Source of the DNA: Sphingomonas psychrotolerans
GTDB lineage: Bacteria > Pseudomonadota > Alphaproteobacteria > Sphingomonadales > Sphingomonadaceae
NCBI RefSeq assembly: GCF_002796605.1
Contig: NZ_CP024923.1
Span: 4,781,501-4,845,500 of the forward strand
Direction: 5' to 3'
Length of the DNA: 64,000 nt
Shown here: piece by piece, positions 50,786 to 60,421 of the stretch
Numbering within the stretch: the first letter of the stretch is position 1
Layout of the letters: each line of letters opens with the position of its first letter
Made by a program: the position numbers and the translations under genes
The notes under the pieces: model-generated
What the model was told of the DNA's origin: nothing
What the model saw: the letters and a program-made list of their open reading frames with translations, nothing else
Database searches by the model: none

Positions 50786-51718
50786 CTAGGCGTGATGTTC
50801 GAGGAACCATCCATAGGTTGACTGCACACCCTCGCGGAGTTCGATCCGTGGCGCCCAGCAGGTTGCACGCAATTTGGAGGAGTCCATCAGCTTGCGCGGG
50901 GTTCCGTCGGGCTTGCTGGCATCGCAGATGATATCGCCTTCGAAGCCGACGACTTCGGCAATCAAGCGGGCGAGCTCGAGAATGGTGACGTCGGATCCAA
51001 AGCCGACATTGACCTGCTCGGCGCCGGAATAGGTTTTGAGGAGGTGGACGCACGCGTCGGCGCAATCGTCAACGTGCAGGAATTCCCGATAGGGCGTTCC
51101 AGACCCCCAGATCGTCATGCTCGTCTCGCCAGCCAGTTTGGCCTCGTGCGCCTTGCGCATCAGCGCGGGCAGAACGTGGCTGGACTGGAGATCGAAATTG
51201 TCGCCAGGACCGTAGAGGTTCGTCGGCATGGCTGCGATGAAGTCGCTGCCGTGTTGACGCCTGTACGCTTGCGCAAGTTTGATACCCGCGATCTTGGCGA
51301 TCGCGTACCATTCGTTGGTGGGCTCCAGCGGGCCCGTCAGCAGGGCATCCTCGGTGATCGGCTGCGGCGCGAACTTGGGATAGATACAGCTCGAGCCGAG
51401 GAATAGCAGCTTGTTCACGCCGATCCGATGCGAGGCCTCGATTAGGTTCGCCTCGATCATTAGATTGTCGTAGAGGAAATCGGCGGGCAGGCTGTCGTTC
51501 GCGAGGATGCCGCCAACCTTGGCGGCGGCGACCAGCACGGTATCCGGGCGGCATTGCGCCATCCACTCGCGGACAGCTGCCTGATCGCGCAGATCCATCT
51601 CCGCACGCGAGGCCGTGATGACCTCACAGCCCTCGTTCTGCAGCCTGCGTACGAGCCCGCCGCCGACCATCCCGCGATGGCCGGCGACGAAGACGCGGCG
51701 CCCTTCCAGCGCGTACAT
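50786..51718 (-). CDS. fcl: GDP-L-fucose synthase
   Basis: 310 residues; the ATG shares one base with the gmd stop (TGATG). Signatures: FVAGHRGMVGGGLVRRL, AAAKVGGILAND, LFLGSSCIYPKFAPQPI, NEWYAIAKIAGIK (catalytic Tyr and Lys) and NLYGPGDNFDL. It epimerises and reduces GDP-4-keto-6-deoxymannose with NADPH to GDP-L-fucose. Directly downstream of gmd, completing that pathway. Confidence 0.97.
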   Translation of the reverse strand: MYALEGRRVFVAGHRGMVGGGLVRRLQNEGCEVITASRAEMDLRDQAAVREWMAQCRPDTVLVAAAKVGGILANDSLPADFLYDNLMIEANLIEASHRIGVNKLLFLGSSCIYPKFAPQPITEDALLTGPLEPTNEWYAIAKIAGIKLAQAYRRQHGSDFIAAMPTNLYGPGDNFDLQSSHVLPALMRKAHEAKLAGETSMTIWGSGTPYREFLHVDDCADACVHLLKTYSGAEQVNVGFGSDVTILELARLIAEVVGFEGDIICDASKPDGTPRKLMDSSKLRATCWAPRIELREGVQSTYGWFLEHHA

Positions 51719-52785
51719 CAGTTCCCCTTGGCGATCGGCGCGTCGCGCATGATCTTCAAATCCTCGCGAACCATTTCGCTGGCGAGTTCGCGCGCGCTGG
51801 TTTCATGCGTCCAGCCGAGTTTCTCTGCGGCTTTCGAAGCATCACCGATCAGGAGTTCGACCTCGGTGGGGCGGAAGTAACGTGGGTCGACCTCGACGAG
51901 ACATTTCCCGGTCTGCCGGCAATAGCCCTTCTCTTCCTCTCCGCTTCCTCGCCATTCGAGCTCGATGCCCGCGTCAGCGAAGGCCCATTCGACAAAGGTT
52001 CTGACCTCGGTCGTCTTGCCGGTGGCGAGGACGTAATCGTCCGGCGTGTCCTGCTGCATCATCAGCCACATGCCGCGGACATATTCACGCGCGTGTCCCC
52101 AATCCCGCTTGGCGCCGAGATTGCCCAGATATAGCTTTTCCTGACGTCCCAGGCTGATCGCTGCGGCAGCGCGCGTGATCTTGCGGGTCACGAAGGTTTC
52201 ACCGCGCAGCGGGCTCTCATGGTTGAAAAGGATGCCGTTCGACGCGTGGATGCCATAGGCCTCGCGGTAATTGACCACGATCCAATATGCGTAGAGTTTC
52301 GCTGCTGCATAGGGCGATCGCGGATAGAACGGAGTGGTCTCGCGCTGCGGAACCTCCTGGACGAGCCCATAGAGTTCGGAGGTGGATGCCTGGTAGAAGC
52401 GGCAGGTCTTCTCCATGCCGAGGATGCGCATCGCCTCCAACAACCGCAGCGTGCCGATCGCGTCAGCATTGGCTGTATATTCTGGTGTTTCGAAGCTGAC
52501 TTGTACATGGCTTTGCGCGGCGAGATTGTAAATCTCGGTGGGCCGGGTTTCTTGCACGATCCGGATGATATTCGTGCTGTCGGTCATGTCGCCGTAATGC
52601 AGCGTGAACTGCGGATTTTCGATGTGCGGATCCTCGTAGATCCCTTCAATACGGCCGGTGTTGAAGGAGGAAGACCGGCGCTTTACGCCATGTACCCGAT
52701 ACCCCTTCTCGAGAAGGAGCTTCGCCAGATAGGCACCATCCTGTCCGGTGACGCCAGTAATGAGTGCAATGCGTTCCTGAACCAA
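51718..52785 (-). CDS. gmd: GDP-mannose 4,6-dehydratase
   Basis: 355 residues from a TTG at 52785 with AAGGAAG upstream; the frame is open 19 codons further to 52842. [62 protein letters not shown] and [17 protein letters not shown] are diagnostic of Gmd. It converts GDP-mannose to GDP-4-keto-6-deoxymannose with NADP+. Fcl then makes GDP-fucose, so the polymer probably contains fucose. Confidence 0.97.
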   Translation of the reverse strand: MVQERIALITGVTGQDGAYLAKLLLEKGYRVHGVKRRSSSFNTGRIEGIYEDPHIENPQFTLHYGDMTDSTNIIRIVQETRPTEIYNLAAQSHVQVSFETPEYTANADAIGTLRLLEAMRILGMEKTCRFYQASTSELYGLVQEVPQRETTPFYPRSPYAAAKLYAYWIVVNYREAYGIHASNGILFNHESPLRGETFVTRKITRAAAAISLGRQEKLYLGNLGAKRDWGHAREYVRGMWLMMQQDTPDDYVLATGKTTEVRTFVEWAFADAGIELEWRGSGEEEKGYCRQTGKCLVEVDPRYFRPTEVELLIGDASKAAEKLGWTHETSARELASEMVREDLKIMRDAPIAKGN

Positions 52786-52909
52786 TCTCGCTTCCTTCGA
52801 CGATTTCGCAATGGGATGCAGATGAGAACGGCGGCGGGCCACTATTCCCCTTGAACACGGCGCTGTCGTGTAGCACGCCGTCTCGGGCTTTCAATCGCGG
52901 ATGACGCGT

Positions 52910-54163
52910 TTACCTCTCGGCGGCGATCTGCACGTCGTCTACCCAAAATGCTCGCTGGCTGGACTCGCCGTTGGCGTCGATGGCCAGCAACAACCACTGG
53001 CTCTCGCAGTTCGTTGCTGGCACTTCGAATGTCGAGCGTTGCGCTTGCCACTGGAAGGCCTTCCCGGCCTGGATTCCGGAGCGCATTAGCTCGGTTCCAG
53101 CTTGTCCATTGCAGCGAACCAGCCAGGCAACACCTTGCGAGTTTCCGACTTCCATCGACGAAGCAGCGCGGAAGCGATAGCGGCCCGGCTTCAATGCAAG
53201 CAGCTGTCGCGCGGCCAAGGCGGCGCCAGTGGTATAGAGTTCGGCGCGAACGGCATTTCCCTTGCTGTCGTCGCGCGGGATACGCACCACGTTGACGTTG
53301 GGTTCTTCGGTCAGCTCCCAGTTGAATGGCACCACACCGGGCGCGCCGCCAAAGCCGCCATCATAAACCAAAGTTCTCTTGGGCGCAGAGGCGGGAAGGA
53401 AGTCCAGCCAGGCCGCTCGCCATCTCGGCACGTCGGGCAAGTTGGCGGAGCGGACGAAGAAGGGGCGCAGTTCCTCATCGGTGGGGGAGGCGCCGAGCGC
53501 CGCCTGACGCCGCAATGCGGCTATGGCGACGTTCGGATCCGCCGTTGTGCCGACCTCATACAGGAAAGGTGTCCGCCACTCCGGGCGAAGCACCATTCGC
53601 CGCGACACTGCTTCGAACAAGGGAGGCCGGCTCATCATCGGCACCGTCGTCTTGAACGCAGCGTCCCGCGCACCGCGCGTCACGCGAAGGAGAGAGTCGA
53701 AATGCAGCGCGGCTTCTTGCGGTCGATTGAGACGGTAGGCGCGCTCGATCAACCATGCTTCGGTGCCACGGTCACGCCGCGATGCCCGGCCGGCGAGCAC
53801 GATCAAATCCTCGCTACGACTATAATCCCCTGAGAGGGCCGTGGCCATTGCCAGCGTACGCAGCGCACGCACGAGTAGCGGGGCGCCCTGAAGCGAGCGT
53901 ATCGCCGTCCGCTTCGCTTCATTGAGGATCGCAGGGTCGACATTGGTGGAGCCGGCCACACCGATGCCGCGGACCAACAGCGTCTGCTCCGCGTACACGG
54001 CCTCGCCGAGGGGCCTTGCCGGGCCCCAGCCGGGCAGTTCGTCGCGTTGCTGGTCAGCCCGTGCGAAGCCCATGCTCGTCACGATCGCGAGCCCGGCCAA
54101 GCCTAGGCCCGCGGCGCCCGCGGCGACATAGCGTGCGAAGTCGCCGAGGGATCGGCCAGTCAT
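52910..54163 (-). CDS. Exported protein of the exopolysaccharide operon, unknown family
   Basis: 417 residues; the ATG overlaps the Wzc-like stop by 4 bases. One N-terminal membrane anchor or signal (VAAGAAGLGLAGLAIVTSM). The middle (about 80-250) looks like TPR-type helices (LVRALRTLAMATALSGDY, EAWLIERAYRLNRPQEAALH). The C-terminal 150 residues form a likely beta-sandwich, with YDGGFGGAPGVVPFNWEL at its start and QRAFWVDDVQIA at its end, like carbohydrate-binding modules. It probably sits in the periplasm and assists assembly or export, but no function is established. Confidence 0.78.
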   Translation of the reverse strand: MTGRSLGDFARYVAAGAAGLGLAGLAIVTSMGFARADQQRDELPGWGPARPLGEAVYAEQTLLVRGIGVAGSTNVDPAILNEAKRTAIRSLQGAPLLVRALRTLAMATALSGDYSRSEDLIVLAGRASRRDRGTEAWLIERAYRLNRPQEAALHFDSLLRVTRGARDAAFKTTVPMMSRPPLFEAVSRRMVLRPEWRTPFLYEVGTTADPNVAIAALRRQAALGASPTDEELRPFFVRSANLPDVPRWRAAWLDFLPASAPKRTLVYDGGFGGAPGVVPFNWELTEEPNVNVVRIPRDDSKGNAVRAELYTTGAALAARQLLALKPGRYRFRAASSMEVGNSQGVAWLVRCNGQAGTELMRSGIQAGKAFQWQAQRSTFEVPATNCESQWLLLAIDANGESSQRAFWVDDVQIAAER

Positions 54164-56364
54164 GCTTTCTCTGCGCGGTCAGTATCACCGCCATAGGTGT
54201 AGGCCTGCTCATAGCTGTAGCCATAGCCATAGCCAGCCTTCTTGACGTTGAACTTGGTGAGAGCGCCGCCAACGACGTGGCCGTTGGCATCCTGCAGGCG
54301 GCGAAGGGCCTGGCGGGCCATCGCCACACGGGTAGAACCGGCCTCGATCACGAATACCGTGCCTTCGGTCGAGTTGGCGATCAGCGGCGCATCGGCCAGG
54401 CCCAGTACCGGCGGACCGTCGATCACGACATAGGTCGCACGCTCGAGGAGCTTCTGCAGCACCTGTTTCATATGGTCGCCGTAGAGCAATTCTGCGGGGC
54501 TAGGGGGCAGCGGGCCCGACGTCACTACCATCAGACCAGGCACGCCGCTGTCCTGAATGACGTCGGCGACTTCCTTGTCGTTGGAGAGCAGGTTGCTCAG
54601 CCCGGCATTGTTCGGAAGCTGCAGCGAGCGGTGCACCGACGGTTTGCGCATATCGGCATCGACGAGAATGGTCGCTGCGCCGAGGTGGGCAAGGTTCCGT
54701 GCGATCGACAGCGCCGTCGTCGACTTGCCTTCCGATGCGCGCGAACTGGTGACCAGAAGTGTTTTCGGAGCCCCGCCATTCGTCGTGAACTGAAGATTCG
54801 TGAGCAGCGAGTAATAGGCTTCGGAAACCGCTGACTTCTTGTCCGCGAGTTCATCGAGCACGCTACCCGAAGCGAGCGGGACGCTGCCGAGCAGCGGAAT
54901 CCCTATCTTCTGCTCATATTCTTGCGGGGCGATGACCGAACTGTCGAGCTGGTCGAGGCCGAAGGCGAGGCCGATGCCCAGCGCAGTGCCGACAAGCAGT
55001 CCGACGAGCACATTGAAAATGGGCCGCGGACGATAAGGTGACTTGGTGATCTGGGCTTGGTCGACAACCGATACGTTGTTCGTGCCAATGCCGCCGGCGA
55101 CGCCGATCTCCTTGTAACGCTGAAGAAGGCCATCGTAGAGCGCGCGGTTGGTATCGATCTCGCGCTGGTAGATCGCGTATTGGATGCTTCGGCTACGCAG
55201 GTCGAGGACCGACGCTTTGAGCATCTCCACTCGGGCCTTGAGCAGGTTCTCGCGCTTGAGCGCAGATTGATATTCGACGGACACCGAACGGGTGAGCTGC
55301 TCGGCAGTCGCGCGAAGCTGCTTGTCGAGCTCGCCGATCTGCGAGCGCAGCGACATCATTTCCGGATAGTCTGGCTTGAACGTCTCCAGGCCGCGCGAAT
55401 ACTCGGCGCTGAGATTGGCCCGATTGCGCATCAGTTCAGAGATCGCGGTGTTGGCCAGAACCTCGGGCCGGGTGAGGGGTGCGCTGCGGACCGAGGTTAA
55501 TTTGCTTTCCGCGGCGATCCGGTTGCCGGTCGCCACAGCGAGCTCGCTGTTCAATGCGGTCAGGTCCGCGGCAACGATCGAGCGATCGCTGGTGCCACTG
55601 GCCGAACTCGCGCTGCCGGTACCCTTGTCGTCAATGGTGATGATGCCCTGCTGGCTTGCATAGGCGACAAGGTCGCGCTCGGACTTTTCGAGCTTGGCGC
55701 GGACTTGCTGGAGACGCGATTCAAGAAAATCGCGAGCATAGGCCGATGCCTGGAAACGGCGGTCCAGATTGGACTGGATGAAGGCTTCGCCGATGGTGTT
55801 GGCAACCCGGGCGGCGAGATCTGGATCAGGGTTGTTGAAGTGAATGCGAACAAGGCTCGAACCGCGAATTGGCTCGATCGTCAGGTTGGCCTGCACCCGC
55901 CCGATGGCGGCATCCTCTCGCGCCTGATTCTCGCGCTGCCTCGATCGCGCATCCCGTTGCGCGGTTTCCGGCACGGCAGTCTCGTCAAGAAATTTGTCGT
56001 TCCGGGCAAGGCCTAGCGTGCGCACCACGCGCTCCGCGAGGCCGCGACTTCCCAGCAGGCCATATTGGGTCTGATAAAATTCCTGATCGAGCGCGAAGCT
56101 GTTCTGCTCGACACCCGCGATGCCAAGGGGATTGGTGTTGTTGCGTGAAATCTCGACCGTGGTGGTGCTGCGATAGATCGGAGTGGACAGCAGCGTTACG
56201 AGCACGGCGATCGCGACGCAGGCGACGATGGTGCCCATTACGAGCCAGCGCCACTTGAGCACGGTGCGCCAATAATTGAGCACGGTCTCGGTGTCGAAAC
56301 GTGCACCAGTTTGGCCGCTCGCGGCCGGCGCGACCGGCACGAGTTCGCGCGAATTGAAGTTCAC
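54160..56364 (-). CDS. Wzc-like polysaccharide co-polymerase and BY-tyrosine kinase
   Basis: 734 residues from a GTG at 56364. A Wzz-type domain (TM1 near 40-62, TM2 near 440-460) encloses a coiled-coil periplasmic region. The cytoplasmic kinase has Walker A SSRASEGKST (near 541), Walker A' ATILVDADMRKPSVH and VIDGPPVLGLADA. The C-terminus is a tyrosine cluster (GYGYGYSYEQAYTYGG), the usual autophosphorylation site. It controls chain length and export together with the Wza-like lipoprotein encoded directly upstream. Confidence 0.95.
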   Translation of the reverse strand: MNFNSRELVPVAPAASGQTGARFDTETVLNYWRTVLKWRWLVMGTIVACVAIAVLVTLLSTPIYRSTTTVEISRNNTNPLGIAGVEQNSFALDQEFYQTQYGLLGSRGLAERVVRTLGLARNDKFLDETAVPETAQRDARSRQRENQAREDAAIGRVQANLTIEPIRGSSLVRIHFNNPDPDLAARVANTIGEAFIQSNLDRRFQASAYARDFLESRLQQVRAKLEKSERDLVAYASQQGIITIDDKGTGSASSASGTSDRSIVAADLTALNSELAVATGNRIAAESKLTSVRSAPLTRPEVLANTAISELMRNRANLSAEYSRGLETFKPDYPEMMSLRSQIGELDKQLRATAEQLTRSVSVEYQSALKRENLLKARVEMLKASVLDLRSRSIQYAIYQREIDTNRALYDGLLQRYKEIGVAGGIGTNNVSVVDQAQITKSPYRPRPIFNVLVGLLVGTALGIGLAFGLDQLDSSVIAPQEYEQKIGIPLLGSVPLASGSVLDELADKKSAVSEAYYSLLTNLQFTTNGGAPKTLLVTSSRASEGKSTTALSIARNLAHLGAATILVDADMRKPSVHRSLQLPNNAGLSNLLSNDKEVADVIQDSGVPGLMVVTSGPLPPSPAELLYGDHMKQVLQKLLERATYVVIDGPPVLGLADAPLIANSTEGTVFVIEAGSTRVAMARQALRRLQDANGHVVGGALTKFNVKKAGYGYGYSYEQAYTYGGDTDRAEKA

Positions 56365-56376
56365 GGCGATATCCTG

Positions 56377-57081
56377 TTAGCCGAAGGGACGGAAAATCGC
56401 CACGAGCGGCAGAGTGGTGATGAGGTCGCGGAACAACCTGCGGTTGTTCGCCGAACCAACTATGATGATATCGCTACCGAATATCTCGGGATCCGGCTGC
56501 GCACCACGATATATCTTCTTGAGACTGAATACGGCGGCCTGGCGCTGGCTGTTGATCGTCCGGAAGACGGCGATCTCGTCCAGCTGAGCGTCCTCGTTGG
56601 TTCCCTTGGCCAAGGCCACGGCGCCCATCAGGGTCATTCGGCCGGTGACCGGGAAAACCCCCGGTTCGCGCACCGCGCCGTCCACCGTGACGAGCTGGCT
56701 CTTGGTTTCGAGCACGTTCACGGTAACCTGCGGATTGCGCAGATATCGGGTGCCAAGCTGAAGGGTGATGTCGGAGGCGACTTGATCAGGCGTCTTTCCC
56801 GCGGCGCGCACGAAACCGATCAAGGGCATCGAGAAGTCGCCATTGGCATTCACTTCGCTCTCGCGGCCGAGATCCTTGACGCCCAGCACGATGACCTGGA
56901 GCTTGTCGAATGGGCCGATCACATAAGCGCGGCTCGGCTGGCTCGCGATGGAATCGGGCGCGGGGAAGTTCGCGGGCGAGCTCTGCGCCGGAATGCTGGC
57001 GCCGGAATAGCAACCCGAAAGCAACGCAAACAAAGGGGTCACGAACAGCGCGCAGCGGCGAGAGATCATATTAACGCCCAT
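56377..57081 (-). CDS. Wza-like outer-membrane polysaccharide export lipoprotein
   Basis: About 234 residues from an ATG at 57081; ATG 57069 is an equally possible start. A lipoprotein signal ends in LFALLSGC. Poly_export domain: YVIGPFDKLQVIVLGVKDL, SMPLIGFVRAAGKTPDQVA, NPQVTVNVLETKSQLVTVDG and a SLBB-type repeat (AVREPGVFPVTG), then a C-terminal DIIIVGSANNRRLFRDL. It is shorter than Wza of E. coli (about 380), as is usual for alphaproteobacterial OPX-B/C proteins. Partner of the Wzc-like kinase. Confidence 0.92.
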   Translation of the reverse strand: MGVNMISRRCALFVTPLFALLSGCYSGASIPAQSSPANFPAPDSIASQPSRAYVIGPFDKLQVIVLGVKDLGRESEVNANGDFSMPLIGFVRAAGKTPDQVASDITLQLGTRYLRNPQVTVNVLETKSQLVTVDGAVREPGVFPVTGRMTLMGAVALAKGTNEDAQLDEIAVFRTINSQRQAAVFSLKKIYRGAQPDPEIFGSDIIIVGSANNRRLFRDLITTLPLVAIFRPFG

Positions 57082-57156
57082 GGATATTTCATATTCCAAT
57101 TGCCTGACATAGCTGCCGCAGGCCCCTTTTTCGCGTAAGCGCCTCTATCTCCCAAG

Positions 57157-58512
57157 TCAATCCGATAGGGCCCCGCGGCGGGCTCTGCGAGCCACCGGGG
57201 GAAGCAGCAATCCGGTTGCGAGTGCCAGCACGCATGCGAGTGCCGGCGTCCGCAGCGGATAGTCGAAGATCGAGTGCGCGAACAGGATTGCGACGGCGAG
57301 AAGCGCGGCGACGGCCAGCTCCGCCTCGGGGCGCTTCTGACGGCGCGCCGCCGCCGCTCGAACGGCCGTGCGCGCATACCAGATCAGGGCAGCGAGGAGG
57401 AGCAGGAATGCGGGAAGTCCTCCCTCGATGATCAACTCTATCAGGTCGTTGTGCGCATGGTTCAGATAGGTGGGGCGAAGGATGTCGACGTTCTCGTAAC
57501 CGCGATACACGACGTCGAAAGTGCCGAAACCCGAACCGGCGGGGAAAACGGCGCGCGCCATGCCGGCGAGGTCGTTCAGCACGAGAAAGCGCAGGTCTTC
57601 CGCAGGCGACGCTTCTGCGAAACGCGAGAGCACGAGCGGGAAGAGGCCGAGCGCAATGACGGTGAGCAGCACGGCCCCGACAATTACCCCGACACGCACG
57701 CGCCAGCTCAAACGTCGCAGCCGGCCACCGTGATAGGCAAGGATCGAAACCAGCGTCGCTCCCAGTGCAAGCACGATGCCCGAGCGTGAGGCGGTTGCCG
57801 CGATGCTGATGAACAATATGCAAACCGCGCCGGCGGCCAAAAGACCTCGACTCGATCCCGGCAACTTGGCGGACGGGGTGGCGGCCCACCATAATAGGAA
57901 AGGGATCGCGCAGGCCATCAGGCTGGCACTGTGATTTCGATTGGCAAACAGGCCCACCGCCGAATCGCGATTGGTGACAGCATAAAGGCGCAGCGGACTC
58001 TCTTCGCCCATCGCTAGCTGCAGCATCCCGAAGACGCCGTTTATCAAGGCGATCGCAATCAGTAGATAGATCAGCCGGCGGCGCCAGGTCAAACCGACCA
58101 GCGGCAAGGACATCAGCAAGGCCAGCGGGGGAAGCAGAGACAGCAACGTGTTGAATGTGCCAGGCGGGTGCATCGACAGCGGCATCCATGGGTGTGGATT
58201 GGGAAGCTGGCTGAAGATGTCGACTTCGAGCTGTCTGCCGGGCAAGGAACTCCAGACGCCGAACGGCAAAGGTACGAGCTGGAGCGCCACCAGAGCCACG
58301 AGGATGAAAGCGGGCCAATGCCGCCCGAGGGATCTGAATGAGTCCTGCCGCGCGACCAGCACGACCAAAACCCCGATCGCTACGAGGCGGACGAGAAGCG
58401 TGGACAGAACCTCGAGGCGCGCAGCGCCACCAAGGATGAGGGCTACGGCGAGCAGCCCTCCGGCAATGGGTCCGAATTCAAGTCCGGATTTTGTATCGGC
58501 GGATTTCGACAT
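57157..58512 (-). CDS. O-antigen ligase/polymerase-like membrane protein (Wzy-type)
   Basis: 451 residues from an ATG at 58512 with AGAGGA 5 bases upstream. Ten to twelve hydrophobic segments and the Wzy_C/WaaL family loop: LFANRNHSASLMACAIPFLL, ISIAATASRSGIVLALGAT, and a late NHAHNDLIELIIEGGLPAF. Such proteins polymerise lipid-linked repeats in the periplasm. It lies just upstream of the Wza- and Wzc-like genes, so it is the likely polymerase of this exopolysaccharide. Confidence 0.9.
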   Translation of the reverse strand: MSKSADTKSGLEFGPIAGGLLAVALILGGAARLEVLSTLLVRLVAIGVLVVLVARQDSFRSLGRHWPAFILVALVALQLVPLPFGVWSSLPGRQLEVDIFSQLPNPHPWMPLSMHPPGTFNTLLSLLPPLALLMSLPLVGLTWRRRLIYLLIAIALINGVFGMLQLAMGEESPLRLYAVTNRDSAVGLFANRNHSASLMACAIPFLLWWAATPSAKLPGSSRGLLAAGAVCILFISIAATASRSGIVLALGATLVSILAYHGGRLRRLSWRVRVGVIVGAVLLTVIALGLFPLVLSRFAEASPAEDLRFLVLNDLAGMARAVFPAGSGFGTFDVVYRGYENVDILRPTYLNHAHNDLIELIIEGGLPAFLLLLAALIWYARTAVRAAAARRQKRPEAELAVAALLAVAILFAHSIFDYPLRTPALACVLALATGLLLPPVARRARRGALSD

Positions 58513-58702
58513 GGTTCCTCTTCCCACCTGACAGTCGCAATCCGCCGCGCAGCCGATCATGGCTTGGCGACGGTTAGCAGTTTTCGCATGGGGATTTCGC
58601 GCGACCGGAATAGGTCCGTGAATTCCGACAGGTGCGTGTCGCGAGTCGATAGTTGATCTCGCAATAAGGGCAAAGCGCTAATCTGCGCTGTTCGTCGCGC
58701 GC

Positions 58703-60376
58703 TTATTTGGCAGGGGAAGGCTCGAAGCCGAAGAGCGCGATGGTAACAGACAGACCGCGCGGGATACGACGCATCTGGTCCGTCGGATTGTGTGCCTGCA
58801 CCACGACATGCCCGTCGCGGCCCACAGACGCGCTGAAGATCAGCGCCTCCAGTGCGTGGTCGGGCGTGGCGATCGCAACACAGGGCCCATTCGGGGCAGT
58901 CAGCGATACGGTCGCGACAGAGGCTGCGGCGCGCGCAGGAATCGCGATGTCTCGAGCGATCAGGGTTTGCGCGCCGTCGATGGCGTGGAGCGCCGCGGTC
59001 TTATTTCCCGGCGGGGAGAGTGCCAAGGACATGCCTGCGATCCGCTCGCCATGCGTCTCAGCGCCCAAGGTCGATCGGCTAAATCTCTGTTTGCGGCTGG
59101 TGATGCGCGTTCGCGGGGACGCGATGTCGCTATCTTCCACAACCACACTCTGGCCGACGCCCCCGGTTGCGACGAAGGCGTCGCTTGGGGACGCGCCGGT
59201 GACCTGACGGAGCGTCGTACTCGACCAGTCCGCTCCGACGTCGATCCCGCCGGTGCCCGACATGAAACAACCGTCTATCGTGGCGTCGCATTGCGACATG
59301 CGGAGCAACGGGATCTGCGGCGCCCCCTCGCCATAGAGCATCTCTATGCGCAAAGGTCGGATTTTCTTGAGGAGAGCCTGTTCGGTTGTACCGCGGGCGT
59401 TCTGGATCGCGGTTCCGCGGCCGATGAACAGGTTTGCCGACTTCTTCGGGGGATCGATGCAGAGATTGCGCCGATTGTCCGCGATCATGCAGCCCTCGAT
59501 GCTACCGTCGTTGAAATAGCCGCTGTCGCTATCGGCGGTGAAGTCTGCGCCGTCGTAGAGGAGGCCTTCGCCGCCTGCCGACAGGATGCTGTCGCGGAGC
59601 GACCATTGATAGCAATTTGAAATCAGGATATTGGTCTCGAAGCCGTGAATGCGAACGCCCTCGACGCGCATATGGCCACTGAAGGTCGCGCGCTTGTCGG
59701 CGCGCAGCGCGAGCCCGGCGGTGGGCGCGGTGCCGCGGGCCATGAGCGTCAGGTCGGCGATCAGGCGATAACTGCCGAGCGTGAAAACCGGACCGTGATG
59801 GCCGACAACGTCGCAAAGGAGCGTCGACGATAGCAAACCTGCGCCACGCATATCGCAATCCAGGGTCAGGCTTCCACGCCCGGCGGGGCGAAGCAGAAAG
59901 CTTCCACTCGTAATCATCAGCACCGCCCCATGGCGGGTGCAATGCGCTATCGCGGCCTTGAAGGCCGGCCAAGTGTCCGTCTGACCGTCGGCGACGGCAC
60001 CGAACATCTCGGGCGTGGGGAAGGCCTCCGCAAGTCGAAAAAGTCGTTTGCCCGCGCGAAACACCGACGCCGGGCGGGTCGCGAGGGCATCGTCATCCAG
60101 CGCGGGGTCGGCAATGTACATCGCGGATCCCAGCCCGGCCCGCGCGAAGCCGGCGGTGCGCACAGCCTGTACGCCTGCCGCTAATGCAACCTCTTGGCCC
60201 AGAGGAAAGGTCGACAGCGTCGGGATCAGGCCTTCGATGATCTGGACCGGCGGCGCCGGCTCCGGAGGTCTGGACGCGCCGATAGCGGCCAGCGGCGCGC
60301 CAATGCCGGCGAGAGCGAGTAATCCGGCACGGCGCGAGACCATTAACCGCCGCAATTCGTCTGAGATATCGGACAT
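58703..60376 (-). CDS. Exported right-handed beta-helix protein (lyase-like)
   Basis: 557 residues from an ATG at 60376; ATG 60343 gives a tidier signal. A twin-arginine-like signal (VSRRAGLLALAGIGAPLAAIGA) is followed by a Pectate_lyase_3-type start (FPTPEMFGAVADGQTDTWPAF) and a beta-helix (HMRVEGVRIHGFETNIL, DGSIEGCMIADN). The C-terminal 120 residues look like a beta-sandwich. Sphingan loci often include a polysaccharide lyase at a similar place, so this could trim or bind the polymer. Catalytic residues cannot be assigned. Confidence 0.8.
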   Translation of the reverse strand: MSDISDELRRLMVSRRAGLLALAGIGAPLAAIGASRPPEPAPPVQIIEGLIPTLSTFPLGQEVALAAGVQAVRTAGFARAGLGSAMYIADPALDDDALATRPASVFRAGKRLFRLAEAFPTPEMFGAVADGQTDTWPAFKAAIAHCTRHGAVLMITSGSFLLRPAGRGSLTLDCDMRGAGLLSSTLLCDVVGHHGPVFTLGSYRLIADLTLMARGTAPTAGLALRADKRATFSGHMRVEGVRIHGFETNILISNCYQWSLRDSILSAGGEGLLYDGADFTADSDSGYFNDGSIEGCMIADNRRNLCIDPPKKSANLFIGRGTAIQNARGTTEQALLKKIRPLRIEMLYGEGAPQIPLLRMSQCDATIDGCFMSGTGGIDVGADWSSTTLRQVTGASPSDAFVATGGVGQSVVVEDSDIASPRTRITSRKQRFSRSTLGAETHGERIAGMSLALSPPGNKTAALHAIDGAQTLIARDIAIPARAAASVATVSLTAPNGPCVAIATPDHALEALIFSASVGRDGHVVVQAHNPTDQMRRIPRGLSVTIALFGFEPSPAK

Positions 60377-60421
60377 TCGTTACTCACCTCGACGATGGAT
60401 CGCGGCGGCGATCGTAGGCGG

